64,000 nt of DNA from Limanda limanda (lineage: Eukaryota > Chordata > Actinopteri > Pleuronectiformes > Pleuronectidae). This document shows positions 1-11,253 of this stretch, one piece after another (positions within the stretch are counted from its first letter, which is position 1; each line of letters starts with the position of its first letter). Below the pieces are notes generated by a model. It was not told the DNA's origin, did no database searches, and saw only the letters and a list, made by a program, of their open reading frames with translations. The stretch is taken from NCBI RefSeq assembly GCF_963576545.1, contig NC_083647.1, positions 2,219,007 to 2,283,006 of the forward strand. The letters are read 5' to 3'. Made by a program: the position numbers and the translations under genes.

Positions 1-240
1 AATTTTGAATGGGAAAATGCCAGTTCATTAGTTCTCTTGTTTCTTAGCTATCAGAGGAGGGAGAGAGACGGAACAATTGCGAAAGCTGCAGCTGTCGAGA
101 AATGAAAAGGAAAAAGTCAGGCAACAGTGGAAGCAAGATCAGAGAAAGCACAGCCAAAGGAGAAGAAAAGAAAAGAACCACAGAAGAAACATAGAATTTT
201 AATCTGAGTCAATGGATACAACTCCCATAGAACTCCTAGC

Positions 241-888
241 TAGGGCTGGGCGATTTTTCGATCCCGATTCGGGATCGCGATAAAATTTTGATCGATTTCG
301 ATTATCTCCTCGTGACATGTATTCGATCTCACGTGGCAAAAGTAAGCGCAACAACAGTGTCGGAGTCTGCCGGCCGCCGTCTGCAGTTAGGACACGGCAC
401 GCCCCCTTCCCATTGTGAGAGCTGCTGCAGTTGCGAGAGAGAGAACAAGAGAGAACAAAGTTGGAAAAAGGAGAAAAAATGAGTGAAACTGAAGTCGGGG
501 ACAGCGAAAATAATGCCGAATGTGAGAGCGACATCCCTACATCACCCGGAACCGAAGACATTTTCGAAAAAAAGCGTAATGCGACGTCAGTTGTGTGGAC
601 GTGGTTTGGATACGGCTAAAAGGACGAGGAGCAGACGAAGCCGGTCTGCAAAATATGCCGGCGGTCGGTACCAGCCAGGACGGGAAACACCACAAACCTT
701 TTCAATCACCTGAGACGGCACCATCCCAGTGATTACACAGAGAGTTAGACTCTGCGGGCTCAAGTTTGCACGACACCAAACAAAGAGACAGGCAAGACCA
801 CTACGTCCCCCGTTAGCATCGCTAACGTTAGCGATGAATATGGAAAAACATACCGTGATAACATTTTTTCCCATATCGCCCAGCCCTA
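241..888 (+). mobile_element. Short hAT element (648 bp) with perfect 8-bp TSD
   Basis: The ends are 14-bp perfect inverted repeats (TAGGGCTGGGCGAT / ATCGCCCAGCCCTA). The element is flanked on both sides by the identical octamer CTCCTAGC (233-240 and 889-896). An 8-bp TSD with TAGGG-type ends is the signature of hAT DNA transposons. It is too short to encode a full transposase but keeps a remnant of the transposase N-terminus, so it looks like an internally deleted derivative that would need enzyme supplied in trans. Confidence 0.9.
479..751 (+). pseudogene. BED zinc-finger remnant of a hAT transposase
   Basis: A reading frame starting at ATG 479 runs into one in-frame TAA at 617-619 and then continues in the same frame. 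After the stop it contains a BED-type finger: CKIC at 647-658, then NLFNHLRRHH with the histidines at 707-724. BED fingers are the N-terminal DNA-binding module of many hAT (ZBED-like) transposases. The catalytic RNase-H-like domain and dimerisation region are absent because the element ends at 888. It is unlikely to make a functional protein. Confidence 0.75.
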
Positions 889-1058
889 CTCCTAGCACAA
901 CTTCAACCTAACCCTCCCAAAATTGGTGCTGATAAGATTGTCAGTGTATATGTAAGGCATCGCAGAGCATCCTTAACATTAAACAGAGAAGCAAGCAATG
1001 AAAATAAATGACAGATAGAAAGCAAAGTTGTGCAGGAAAATGCACAAAATATAATTAA

Positions 1059-1640
1059 TAGGGCTGTCAAAATTAACGCGTTAATTTATGAGATTATTGT
1101 GCCCGAGATTAATGCGATAAAATATTTTAACGCAACTTTGTTTACTTCCAGTGTGCGGAAGAAAATTCAGCTCTTCGAGCAAGCTGCCAGCGTCGCCCTC
1201 ACCGGTGACCACTGCACGTCAGTCAGCACTCAGCAATGACAATTACCTGGGTGTCACAGCTCATTTTATTGACAATGTATGGAAAACTAGATATTTTGCG
1301 TTGGAAGTAAAAAAAAACAGAGTCGCGTTATACAGCGGATAACTGTGTGGAGGAATTCCCCGATGCACTTCAAACACAGCCCGTCAAAAGATAAGTCCCG
1401 TCTGAATGAAAGCACAGCAAACAAGGACAGCAGGAAGAGTCGCTAGTTCAAGATGTTGCCACCCGGTGGAATTCTGCCTTGGAGGTTATAAAACGGATCC
1501 AGCGAAACAAGGGTCTGCTTGCTGCCACCCTGGCTCAGCACAAGACCAACATCTCGATGTTGATTTCACCGGAGCTGGCTAAACTGGAGAAGTCGGAGAA
1601 GCTACTTGAACCAGGCAGGCAACTCCACTCTATCCGTCCT
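1059..1640 (+). mobile_element. hAT fragment with decayed transposase
   Basis: It starts with the hAT-type terminus TAGGGCTGTCAAAATTAACG. Downstream frames read as pieces of a hAT transposase: NYLGVTAHFIDNVWKTR near 1230-1290, then RWNSALEVIKRIQRNKG and LISPELAKLEKLEKLL-like sequence at about 1460-1620. Frames are broken between the pieces and no right terminus is visible before the GT microsatellite, so this is a truncated, dead copy. The terminus resembles the hAT right end near 31258, probably the same family. Confidence 0.75.
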
Positions 1641-1671
1641 CTCATGTGCATTTTTTTTATCTTCCTCGAAC

Positions 1672-1694
1672 TGTGTGTGTGTGTGTGTGTGTGT
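1672..1694. repeat. (GT)n microsatellite
   Basis: An uninterrupted GT dinucleotide run, followed by GCTAGC-rich DNA. Confidence 0.9.
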
Positions 1695-1740
1695 GCGCAT
1701 GTTCGTCTGTGCGGCGCTAGCTCCGGGGGCTAGCGCCTAG

Positions 1741-2390
1741 CCCCCTAAGCTAACCGGGCTGCTAACCGGAGCTATGGGCAGTGGGAGCTGGAGCTAACTG
1801 CTCCTGCTCCCACTGTGGGCCTGCACTGGGGCTCTAGCTGCCAGGCTTCAGCCCACCTGACTCTGGTTCAAAACGATATGGTTACAATATTGTATCTTCG
1901 TCTCCAGCACTCAAAACAGGTCAATCTGAGGAGGGCTGTTTTAGACAGGGTAAAAAGGTGCTGTTTTAAATGATCCTTGTGGTATTTTGACCAAAAAATG
2001 TTACAGACATTTCATTAAGACCCCGAGGAACCATATCAATTTGTGGTAAAATGGGCATAATATGTCTCCTTTAACTTGTTTTTTAAAGAAAACTTTATCC
2101 ATCACTACCCTTTGCCTTAAACTGTACTTCATATGTATCAATTACTAAAATAAATGTTTTTTTTATTTTGTTTTATTATCGCTAATTTCCCCTGTTTATT
2201 TATTCATACCCTGCAAACAAAAGGCACGACAAATCAAAGTTTTGATACATTTATTTTGAAATGGTTTCTTTTATTTTGAAAAGGCACTTCCTGAATAATA
2301 CGGAAAAGATCGCTACTGGCAGGTGTGCCTCGCGCACAACACTGTCTACCACTGCAGTGAGAATTGCCTTGCGCCTTGAACTATGTTTTT
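1741..2390. other. No recognisable feature
   Basis: Mixed GCTAGC-rich and then AT-rich sequence with T-runs. I see no coding potential, RNA gene or clear TE structure. Confidence 0.5.
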
Positions 2391-2394
2391 TTTT

Positions 2395-2569
2395 ACTCAG
2401 ATACAGATGTAATTTCCAATGTAGCGAAGTACAATACTTCAGTCAAAATCTACTTAAGTAAAAGTAAAATTACCCATTTAAAAAACTACTCAAAAAATTA
2501 CAAAGTACACAAAAAAACTACTCAATTACAGTAACGTGAATAAATGTAATTCATTACTTTACACCTCTG
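2395..2569 (-). mobile_element. DNA-transposon terminus (CAGAGGTG... family)
   Basis: The stretch ends in TTTACACCTCTG; its reverse complement begins CAGAGGTGTAAAGTAATG and continues with the TACTT/AAGTA-rich subterminal sequence of a common fish repeat. A related terminus lies at 47816-47979. The partner end and a TSD were not found, so superfamily is unproven (hAT-like is my best guess). Confidence 0.55.
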
Positions 2570-2570
2570 C

Positions 2571-3800
2571 CGCTGACACAATCTTTTAAATAAAATAAAA
2601 GCCGTCTGCTATGCTGAGGCCTGACACATTTATAATGGTAATTATTGTAATTGTCAAGTGGACAATATTTTACTCTCATAAGCATCATAGCGACTGCTTA
2701 CCTGTCATGCTGCGTTTGGTCTGCCTGCAGAGGATGCTAAATCCTTGGATGTTTTGATGATCCTATGAAGTGGTGAGATTTCTGTACCATTCATTTTACT
2801 AGACTGAAAAATTCCTTTCAGTTCCTTTCTCATCAGAGCATGTGTGTTCGAGTTAAATTAGGCCATTGCAAGGCAAAGGAAGCTCTAAGTACATGAGAAA
2901 AGGGTTCCCCTTTATGACTCTTTTTTTCCTGCACACACAAACAGACAAAGCAGCTCCTCTTTTCTTCTCTTTGGCACCTGAACATGTGCAGCCAATTGCT
3001 CCCTTCCTGTTCAGCTTTGTATACTGTTGCACTCTTCAGCATTACTAAGTGTCTGTGTATTCATGTGTCCGCTTATGCTCAAAAAGTGCACAGGGTGAGG
3101 TTTTTTTTGCAAACACCATGACACTATTTGATTGGCTAGATTGTACCTCAAACATTTCACATGATGTAAAAGGGCTAAATGAACTGTTCATTTGTTGCCA
3201 AAAAACAAGAAATGGGTAAATGTGTGTGTCGAATTGGACAGAATGAGAGAAGGAGGTTGAATTTCCAAGAGAGGAATTTACAGGTGGTGGATGAGAACTG
3301 ACACATGGCCAGCACGTGCAAAAGTCCAGGCTAAAGTTGCCTCAGCTGCTTGTCTGGCTAAACTGCCCACTAGTTCAAAATATCGTTATATATTCATCTA
3401 TGATAGCTAATATAAAAGTAACAGATATTGGGGAGGCCAGAAAGATGACCTGACAAAAAGTAATGCCCTGCATCAGGTGACATGTGACACTATCTATCAT
3501 TGTGTGAGAGCTGCAGTGGACTATACAACAAAGTAGAATTTGTGGTTATCAAAGTAACTTCAGAGTGTCTGTTTGATTGACACACAGACTCACGGATGAT
3601 TGACAGCAGCAGCTGTGATGGGCCACAAGAGAGAGAGAAACACATCAGGAAAACTGGAGCTTTATTTACATTCTGTTCACTCACTTCTCTCATAACTACT
3701 GTGATTCTATCAGTATCAGTTGCTGGAAAAAGTTTTTATACTTACACTGTTAGTTTGTCTTTATCAGGGCCCAAGCACCGTGCAAAGACATTGCTTTAGC
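2571..3800. other. No recognisable feature
   Basis: AT-rich unique-looking DNA. Short open frames occur but none shows a protein motif, conserved composition or splice context. The last part (about 3770-3840) may be the edge of an unidentified repeat. Confidence 0.4.
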
Positions 3801-3975
3801 TGCGGTTTTATGTTGTTTAGGCTTCGCCCTTTAAGGCTATTGCCAGGTGACCGGCTGGACAAGATTGCGACTTAAGATTTCCGCTCTCACCTCAGCTCTC
3901 CCAATTGGACTAGTTTATCCCACTAAGTTTGTTTTCTTCATTCGCCCCCACAAATTTCTAATTTCCAGAGTAGAA

Positions 3976-5156
3976 ATGGCTGATTCTGCAAAGAAAAACC
4001 GTGCAACGGGATCCTCCATGGAAGGAAACAAGCTAGAGGCCATTCAGACTAAATTAGCATCACTCTCAAGGCCAATTTATGCTTCTACGTCTTTTCTATT
4101 ACGGACAGATAAGACCGCCCTATCCGTCGTGGAACGCCCTCTCCGAGCACCTCGGAGAGCTTTTCGTACACGTCTGATTTTTCTAACTGTACGTGTTTAT
4201 GTCGGAGAGCCCACGGACAGCTCTTGGCTGTGATTGGTCCGCGAACGACATCATTTCCCTACGACGTCATTTCCGGATATCACATTTCCGGTCCTCTAAC
4301 TTCCTGATTCACAATAAACACATACACAACTACGATTCTACGATTAATGTGACGTGTGTGTTAAGCCAGCGGAGTTGTCCGGCTGACGGTGGCTCGTTAG
4401 AGCACTGACGGCATGTGTGCACGGTCACATACGGTTATAACGAGCTTTCAAAACGGCGCTAGCGGGCTAGGCTAGCGGGCTAGCAACCATGCTAACTGCG
4501 GTGGTAACAGTGCAAAAACCCGCCGTCACGACTTTAATTCCACTTCTATCATGACACTGTTTCTATAATACCGTCAGGTTAGAAGCAAACACTGGGTAGT
4601 AGTTAGTGTCGGGAGTCCCTGCTGACTGTGTGTGGAAGCTGGGGGGAGCTAGCTAGGTCCGTGTAGCCTCAAGCAGATTCAAGCTGTGGAATTAGCAACA
4701 CAGTTCGGAAACAAGACCGGGGAACCGCTGCGCTAAGAAACGATTACATCAGCATTTTGACCCGCTGGGTGTCACTTTATTTAGTTCTGTTAGTTGCCAT
4801 GGTTCAGTGTGTGGGAGGCCTGCTGACAGGGATAAACAAACACACGTGGACTTCTTCTTCCCAAATGGGGTAGGCTTCTCTGAGCTCGTCTTCCGTTGCG
4901 CCACCTATGGGTTTGGCGGTGAATTGTTTTCAAACGTACAGTGGACGGAGAAGTAAAAATCAAAAAGACTCTTCGCCCCCCGTGGAGCCCTCTCCGAGAA
5001 ACGGAGAACGCAGAAGCATACTGGAGCCTTCAGGTAGAATTGGTCTATTCAAAGTTGTAATGTGGACTTAAGGGACACTGTAGAGGACAAATCGAGGGCT
5101 GTTGATGACCATGCAGAGGCTTTGAGGAACCTGTTGGTTTGCCATGTCACGGGTGG
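3976..5156 (+). pseudogene. L1-like LINE ORF1 fragment split by a Harbinger-type element
   Basis: The frame starting at ATG 3976 (MADSAKKNRATG...) is cut at 4068 by the element at 4069-5029. Beyond it, from about 5060, the sequence reads RDTVEDKSRAVDDHAEALRNL, a charged, heptad-like stretch suggestive of a coiled coil such as is found in L1-type ORF1 proteins (RNA-binding, RNP-forming). The frame ends at a stop near 5156, far shorter than a complete ORF1. The endonuclease fragment from 5467 onward is probably the same LINE, with an unassigned 300 bp between them. Confidence 0.5.
4069..5029 (+). mobile_element. PIF/Harbinger-type non-autonomous element, copy 1 (961 bp)
   Basis: One end begins AGGCCAATTTATGCTTCTAC, the other (reverse complement) AGGCTCCAGTATGCTTCTGC, giving imperfect terminal inverted repeats. 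It is flanked by the 3-bp duplication TCA (4066-4068, 5030-5032). Two more copies of similar length lie at 36111-37092 and 51154-52122 with flanks TAA and TTA. Three-base TNA duplications fit the Harbinger superfamily (typically TWA). No transposase is encoded. Confidence 0.8.
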
Positions 5157-5466
5157 TTAGGTTATTAATCCTTCCCCTTTTCTTTTGGTTCTCGTCGCCG
5201 TGGTAAGTTCCAGCCCTGTCCCTGTGTTGATCTTGTCTGAAGTGTTTTATTTCATATGTTAATTTGTGTTCTGTTTGTTTGTGTTATTTAGTTTTTTGTT
5301 GGTTTATGCATTCAAGTTTAATAAAATTAGTAAAAAACGTCTCTTGTGATGTACACAAGTCTGTGCTGTTGCACACACAATAGTTTAGTTATTTCCTGGA
5401 GGCAAAATTCCCCAGGTAGCGTTGTGGCAATCCCTCATTATCCCCACTTTCCCTCATGCTACATGG

Positions 5467-6420
5467 AGGAAAAAGGTTGACATTGCCTTATTTCGAGAGA
5501 TGCATCTTTTGAGTGGGGATGTCAGGCGCCTTGCTGATAAGTTTAATTATGTTATAGCCTTTTCCTCATCCTCCACAAAGACCAAGGGTGTAGCGGTAGT
5601 AGTCAGACGTGATCTTAAAATCAAAATTCAGGACACATGGTCGGATACAGCAGGGAGGCTGACTGTGGCCACAGAAATTTGTAGGGACGGGAATCGGCAG
5701 GGACCTCCCGATACGATACTATCACGATACTTGGGTGGCGATACGATATGTATTGCGATTCTTTGGGTATTGCGATTCTGTAAGTATTGCGATTCGATAT
5801 TACGATTTCCTGCGATTTCTTTTGGTTATTATTTTTTTTAAATATTGGACCATGGAAAAAAGTTGAATCCTAGTACAAATACAACACTGTCAAATTCACT
5901 TAAAGCTTTACAAGTTTTATTTCAAATATTAACATTAACTTAATGACTGCCCTATTATTGTAAAGCCCCAGTCAACTGACAAACTGACAGATTAAGAAAT
6001 GTATGCCACTTAGGCTACTTTTAAACAATAAATAAAAGGTAAATTAAATAGAATGAATAAAAGTTCATTCATTATTTCAACTTTAAAATAAACAAAAAGT
6101 AGGTTATGCTTCATTGTTGTCTGCATGTAGGCGATGCAAAGCTAGTGCTTGGGTATGTTTATATTCTTACGCAAAAACAAGAGCTGGTCAACTTGCCCCC
6201 CCCCCCCCCCATATATCCCCCCCAGTATAAACCAATAAATATGTTCTAAAAATCGATTTTGGAGGCAGCAGGCGATTTAAAATCGTCATTCACAAGAATC
6301 GCGATTTGTAACTGAATCGATTTTTCCCCCCATCCCTAGAAATTAGTGGCAAGAAAATCATTTTTTACAGCAACTTGACTACAATTATGTTAGAGTTAAC
6401 TGAGTACTCATTATAGTGAG
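5467..6420 (+). pseudogene. L1-like LINE endonuclease fragment, interrupted by a hAT
   Basis: The sequence reads KVDIALFREMHLLSGDVRRL followed by GVAVVVRRDLKIKIQDTWSD and GRLTVATEI, the N-terminal part of an apurinic-endonuclease-like (EEP) domain of L1/Tx1-type LINE ORF2; the E of the REMHL segment matches the family's catalytic glutamate position. The frame breaks at the hAT insertion (5682-6338) and resumes beyond it as SGKKIIF. It ends by about 6420 next to a DIRS remnant, so reverse transcriptase is missing. A dead fragment of the LINE whose ORF1 lies upstream. Confidence 0.65.
5682..6338. mobile_element. Non-autonomous hAT-like element (657 bp)
   Basis: The ends are TAGGGACGGGAATCG and (reverse complement of right end) TAGGGATGGGGGGAA. 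Flanks GAAATTTG (5674-5681) and GAAATTAG (6339-6346) form an 8-bp TSD with one mismatch. The interior holds GCGATTC-rich subterminal sequence and AT-rich filler without coding capacity. It was inserted in the L1 endonuclease fragment after that LINE was already in place. Confidence 0.85.
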
Positions 6421-6423
6421 TTG

Positions 6424-7462
6424 TGATTTTAATGCTTATATGGAGTGGAGCTAAACTCAGCATTCGAGTGCCGCTCTCACAACAGAGAGTAGAGGCTTTG
6501 ACAGCTCTTCTCCCCTGCGCATCACCCCCCAATGTTGTGACAGCTCTCTCTGTCATGTGCCTGCTGGGCATGATGTCAGCAGGTCACGTGGTAGTGCCCC
6601 TGGGCCTGTTGCAGAGATGGTTTATTCGTCTGCACGTCGATCCTGTGCGTCAGCGAAGACGCATGGTGACCGTTCCTCCCTCAGTGAACGCAGATCTAAT
6701 CCACTGGAAGAATCCCCGCACACTGTCAGCGGGAGTGCTGCTGGGCAGAGCTGCATCACACATCTCAGTGTTCACAGACGCATCTCTCTCGGGATGGGGG
6801 TGGGACGTGTCTGTCACAAGTGGTGGGAGGACAGTGGCCAGCCCACATGTCTCTCCACATCAACACGCTGGAGCTCCTCACGGTGTGGAAAGTACTCCAG
6901 CATTTTGCTGTTCTCTGCACATTTTGATCCGCACAGACAACAAGGAGACGGTAGCCTACATAAGTCGCCAGGCAGGAGACCGAGCAGTGTATATTCCCGG
7001 CATGTTGAACATGGGAGCGGACATTATGTCCAGAGGAGTTCCTAGTCATGGGGACTGGAGCCTCCATCCCGAACTGGTGACCCAGATTTGGAGCAGGTTC
7101 GGAAAAGCAGAATTGGATCTGCAAAGAGAGTCTGTGATTTGTCTTCTCACTCTGTGGGTCCTTCATGTCTCCGGATCCAAGGAGATGGCAGCTTGGATAT
7201 TTTACGCCCTAATACGGCTTTTAGGGGGGTGAGGCCTGTCTCACTGGCTCTGTGAGGCTGTTTCACAGGTTTATCTCTCATCAGGGATGGACCCCCCACA
7301 GAGCATCAGAGCACATTCCACCAGAGGAATCTCTTCCTCTGAGTCTTTCCACGGAGGAATGACAGTGGAGCACATCTGCACTGCAGCTTCGTGGTCTTCC
7401 CCCTGCTCTTTCATCCGTTTTTATCTGCGGGGATGTTTCCAGTTTTTCCATGACTCATGACT
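6424..7462 (+). pseudogene. Decayed DIRS-type retrotransposon (RT/RNase H plus recombinase tail)
   Basis: An open frame at 6423-7232 contains VVPLGLLQRW, then SVFTDASLSGWGW (RNase H first aspartate), ILIRTDNKETVAYISRQ, YIPGMLNMGADIMSRG and HPELVTQIWSRFG, in the order seen in DIRS RT/RNase H proteins. Near 7315-7455 another frame reads IRAHSTRGISSS and ICTAASWSSPCSFIRFY, the C-terminal H-x-x-R...Y part of a DIRS tyrosine recombinase. The reverse transcriptase core and most of the recombinase between are deleted. It is more diverged than, and not a copy of, the intact DIRS at 38394-44688. Confidence 0.75.
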
Positions 7463-7671
7463 GAGTGTTTTTTCAAAGTAGTGGATTTTGTTAAATATAT
7501 AATTTACAAAGAATGAAAATACAATTATTAAATGCATTTTAGATGAGCACACAAACAGGTTTATGAATTACTTACTCATGTCTAGCAATGTAGGAACAGT
7601 GCTTTATAAATTATTAATTAGTAACCAATACTTAACCAATGCTTCATAGTGTGTAGTTATTTTAAACTGAG

Positions 7672-8342
7672 CAGGGGTTTTCAACTGGTTTTGTCCCAGG
7701 GACCACCATTCTGACTAGAAAGTAATCGCGGGCTACTGATGTGCCTATGCGTGTGTGTGTGTGTGTGCATAGAAGGAAGATTTATCATTTGGTTTTCCAT
7801 GTTGGTTTTATTTCAAAACCTCAAACAAATCTAGTTATATCTACTTAAAAACCTCAAACAAATCTAGAAAAATCTGTGTAAAAACGGTACATTTTCAGTG
7901 CTTAAGAATTGAAAACAAAATTAAAATGCAGTTTGTAGTTGTACTGCATCTCAGAACCATATGTACATCAATATATAACGTTCATGACTTAAATGTACAG
8001 ACATGTAGCTGAAATGTTGAGAGAACGTTAAAGTAACGGTGATCAATGACAATCAACATAACCTGGGGCTACAACTGAAGAGGGAAGATGACAAAGTAAT
8101 GCAGAATGTCACAAATGATAATCATACAATATCACACAAAAAATGGAGGCCTACTTTAGTTTAACCTCATGATCACCAGTATCTTTATATTATTTTAGAC
8201 ATATTTTTTTATTTTAGATATTTTTCACGATATTCAAGAGTAATCTGGAAATGTGTTGAAATATCAAAGCGAATTTCGCAGACCCCCTGCAATGCCGTCT
8301 CGGACCACCAGGGGGTCGCGGACCCCTGATTGATAACCCCTG
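7672..8342. mobile_element. Non-autonomous hAT-like element
   Basis: The left end CAGGGGTTTTCAACTGG pairs with a right end whose reverse complement is CAGGGGTTATCAATCAG. The right subterminal region holds a GGGGGTC/GACCCC hairpin typical of fish hAT ends. The flanking octamers (AAACTGAG, CACTACAG) do not match, so either the TSD has decayed or the two ends are not partners. Confidence 0.55.
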
Positions 8343-8405
8343 CACTACAGCCACACAAGCAGTCATATAGATATAAAGAGGGGGGGGGGGGGTGACATTA
8401 AATTC

Positions 8406-8519
8406 ATAATTGGAGTGGAGAAGTACAGTGAGCTGTATGATCCTCAGCACATGTTGTATAAAGACAACACCAAAAAAGACACATGTTGGGACGCTGTTGC
8501 AGTTAATGTTGGGCAACAA
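8406..8519 (+). pseudogene. Isolated MADF-domain exon fragment
   Basis: The frame reads IIGVEKYSELYDPQHMLYKD followed by TCWDAVAVNVGQQ, the hydrophobic/W pattern of the N-terminal half of a MADF (Adf-1-like, Myb/SANT-related) DNA-binding domain. It ends exactly at a consensus splice donor, CAA|GTAAGT, at 8519/8520. No start codon, no second exon with the rest of the domain and no promoter are visible; the piece is wedged between two hAT right ends. MADF proteins occur both as host regulators and as accessory proteins of Harbinger transposons; I cannot tell which this came from. Confidence 0.5.
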
Positions 8520-8639
8520 GTAAGTATATGCTTGAAAAAAATGATCAAATGCCGTTTTTACTGCAGGCTGATAACAGCAAAAGAATGTGATATTATTAGC
8601 GCTGCGCGGCCCTTCTTCGCGCTTCAGAGTCCGGTGTGA

Positions 8640-8708
8640 ACCCGGTGTGAGTGAGTGAGCGGAGCAGGGGGTCGGAGCCCCTGGGCGGCCGCAGGTTGCC
8701 GACCCCTG
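8640..8708. mobile_element. hAT right terminus
   Basis: The stretch ends GGCGGCCGCAGGTTGCCGACCCCTG-like, i.e. reverse complement CAGGGGTCGGCAACCTGCG, a common vertebrate hAT end. It abuts the minus-strand L2 tail beginning at 8709. Its left end was not located. Confidence 0.5.
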
Positions 8709-8712
8709 GTAT

Positions 8713-9345
8713 AGGCCATATTCACAAATCACAATTTTTCTCATAGGGCTTTAACGAGGTGTGACATCCTCTACCCTAAAAAAAGAGTAAGGAAAGACTA
8801 CAAAAACAACCTTTTATCAGGGTAAAAAGAACGTAGAAACCTCAGAGCGAGCCACATGTGAGGGATCCCTCTCCCAGGACGGACAGAAGTGTAATAGATG
8901 TCAAGGGTATAGGAGAACATCAGAAAGATAAGGGTATTTGTAGCATTTATTAGAATAAACATTTTGTAGCATAACTGAAGGTTGATGAATTGATGGATTA
9001 TTGTAAGTAATGGTCGAGTATTTCACGAGAAATATTATATATCAGGCAGTCTTGTTGTAATCAATCGGATGCCACTATAGTCCAGTCATTGTCCAATGCC
9101 ACCATCAGGATGCACCATCAGCTGCCACCTCGATCATGGTCCACTAGCACTATCAGATGCCAACACGATACAGGATCTGCCGTTATTATCAAGATCAGCC
9201 AGCACGATACAGGATCCACCATTACGTTCATGATCTCTGATACGCGAACCACCATCATAAAACACGATGACGTCTTGATCTGCGGACGATAAGGCAAAGG
9301 GACTCTGGGGAAGAAGTAGAGTCAGTAACATGTAATGATGAGATA
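8713..9345 (-). mobile_element. L2 LINE 3' fragment (minus strand)
   Basis: The reverse complement matches, with drift, the 3' untranslated region of the L2 at 13644-18698: the ATCCCTCACATGTGG block (here near 8862-8875), the GAGGATGTCACA-like block and the terminal GGGCTATAC region next to the tail. The GGATC/CACGATACAGGATC-rich block at 9110-9290 corresponds to the TGGATC-rich block at 18120-18420 of the other copy. No coding sequence remains. Confidence 0.7.
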
Positions 9346-9379
9346 TTAATTGAGCCAACGCCATAGGTGTTTTTATTGC

Positions 9380-9835
9380 AGCGGATATAAACCATTCTCT
9401 GTTGTTGAGAACGCAGGGTTTAAACACATGCTCAAAGTAATCAAGCCCTGTCATGAATGTCCCTCTCGCCAGCAAGTCATACCAGCCCTTTACAAGCACA
9501 AGTTAGAGTTGTCCTCAACTTATCCAAGGCATCTACTGTTCTTACGACAAATGGTTGTAGATGTAGGACTACTGAGAGTTATCTGACATCACATGGACTG
9601 GAACATGGGCAGTCACGTTCTGCAAACTCAGCCCATTTATGAGCAGCATACAAGCTCACATCTGGCAGAGCAACTGTTGGAGGAAGTGTCAGAATGGAAG
9701 TTGGAGAGGCCAGGAAGGATAATTCCATTCACAACAGACAGTGCTAAAAATATTGCCAATGCCATAAATTAAGCTGGAGTAGGCCCCCATTTTGGATGCT
9801 TTGCTTATATAATTAATTTACGTTCGCTAAAACTC
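9380..9835 (+). pseudogene. hAT (ZBED-like) transposase remnant
   Basis: Three frames together carry pieces of a hAT transposase: PFSVVENAGFKHMLKVIKP, CPSRQQVIPALYKHKLEL, then GSHVLQTQPIYEQHTSSHL, EWKLERPGRIIPFTTDSAKN and GPHFGCFAYIINL. These belong to the region before and within the RNase-H-like catalytic domain of Ac-type hAT transposases. Several frameshifts and an in-frame stop show it is dead; terminal repeats are not visible. Confidence 0.75.
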
Positions 9836-9839
9836 TAAT

Positions 9840-10930
9840 ATAAAAGGGGTTTATCTTGACCTTTTGACACCAACTTTTACTCTGCTGACTGTGTGGAGAG
9901 ACTAAAGATTCAGTTACGGTGTTCGAGTGTCTGCTAGAGTTATGGTCAGTCAGAATCCAATATTTTACGGTAATTTTTTTGATGTATAATTAAAAAACAA
10001 AAAGTTACATTATACAGTATTTTACATGTATTTGAGCCATGCTAAAAAACCTTAAACTGTGCCTCTTTATCCTGACATTTCAGGTAAAACAAGATGGATC
10101 CCTTAGTTATCCTGCCATGGTTTCCCCATCCCCTCCCTGGTTTCCTCCAGTGTGGTGGTTGACTCTTTCGGCAGGTACATTAATAAACTGCGTTGAGGAC
10201 TTGCGTGGATATGTGGTACTAAATGCCAGAGCCTCTACAAGGAGAGAACCAAGAACGTTATAACGTATTACATTATTCTTTTCATGTGATTTGTTCATCC
10301 TCGTTTGTTTTATTGTCAAGCACTAAATACTAGCTAAAATGTAAAAACAAAAACCTTGTAAAGCTGCATCTTTTGTTGTTGTTCTATTTTTCTATAGCAC
10401 AGAAGCATAAAGAGTTTTTATACAATGTACTGGGGCTAGTAAATATTTTATGGAAATTAATGTGTATATTAAAATGTATTTTTAATATTAAGACAGCAAA
10501 ATTGTGTTTATATTTGCAGTAATATTAATCAATATTTATCATTAATGTATTAGGATGTAATACCAGTTGCATACTATAAAAGACAATAAAAGTTGAGATA
10601 TACTGTAAAACACAATAAAATTGCCTTAATCCTACTATAACTATTTGTGGTTATTCAAAGATTGTGTAAACTGTGTTAATAGATTGTGTAGCTTTTGATA
10701 TTTTCACACACATTCAGAAAGGGTTAGATCTTTGAAATGACAAGGAAATTAAGAAACATCATCCTGGGATCTATTCATTTAATGTTGAATGTAGTTGGCA
10801 AAGCAAAAATTAAAGCAACCAACAATGCAACTCAACAATAAAACGCCAAACCACAGGGCAGTTTGAAGTTTGTGAAGATTTGTGTGCAGATATAGCAGTT
10901 CTAATTATGTCATATTTGTAATAAAGTAGC
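9840..10930. other. No recognisable feature
   Basis: AT-rich DNA with scattered AATAAA motifs. A 74-codon open frame at 10039-10263 has no recognisable motif. Confidence 0.4.
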
Positions 10931-10934
10931 AGCA

Positions 10935-11253
10935 CAAATCTCTGCCTGTCTGACTTACATTTCTCAGTGGATGTTCACACCCCACCTAAAAATCAACCTT
11001 GACAAGACTGAGCTTGTTTTTCTTCCAGGGAAAGGCTCCCCCAACTTTCTGACTTTACTATCACCATCGACAACTCTGTGATCGCCCCCACCCAGACCGC
11101 AAGGAACCGGGGTGTGACACTCGACAATCAACTCTTCCTTACTGCCAACATTGCTGCAACAGCCTGCTCGTATAGATACATGCTGCAAAACATCATGAGT
11201 AATTATTGCTATTCTGGGTTTGTACTCGCTTTGGATAAAAGCTTCAGCTAAAT
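10935..11253 (+). pseudogene. 5'-truncated L2 LINE, 3' end
   Basis: The frame reads SEWMFTPHLKINLDKTELVF and LPGKGSP, the post-catalytic part of an L2-clade reverse transcriptase, with frameshifts afterwards. It ends in CTCGCTTTGGATAAAAGCTT, matching the short conserved 3' hairpin region by which L2 reverse transcriptases recognise their RNA. The lack of everything upstream is typical of 5' truncation during target-primed reverse transcription. This is a different L2 lineage from the one at 13644-18698, whose tail is (TTGA)n. Confidence 0.75.

Noticed and set aside
7672..8708. A single hAT spanning from the left end at 7672 to the right end at 8708
   Set aside because: The right end at 8342 pairs better with the left end (CAGGGGTTWTCAA), and no octamer duplication supports either pairing.
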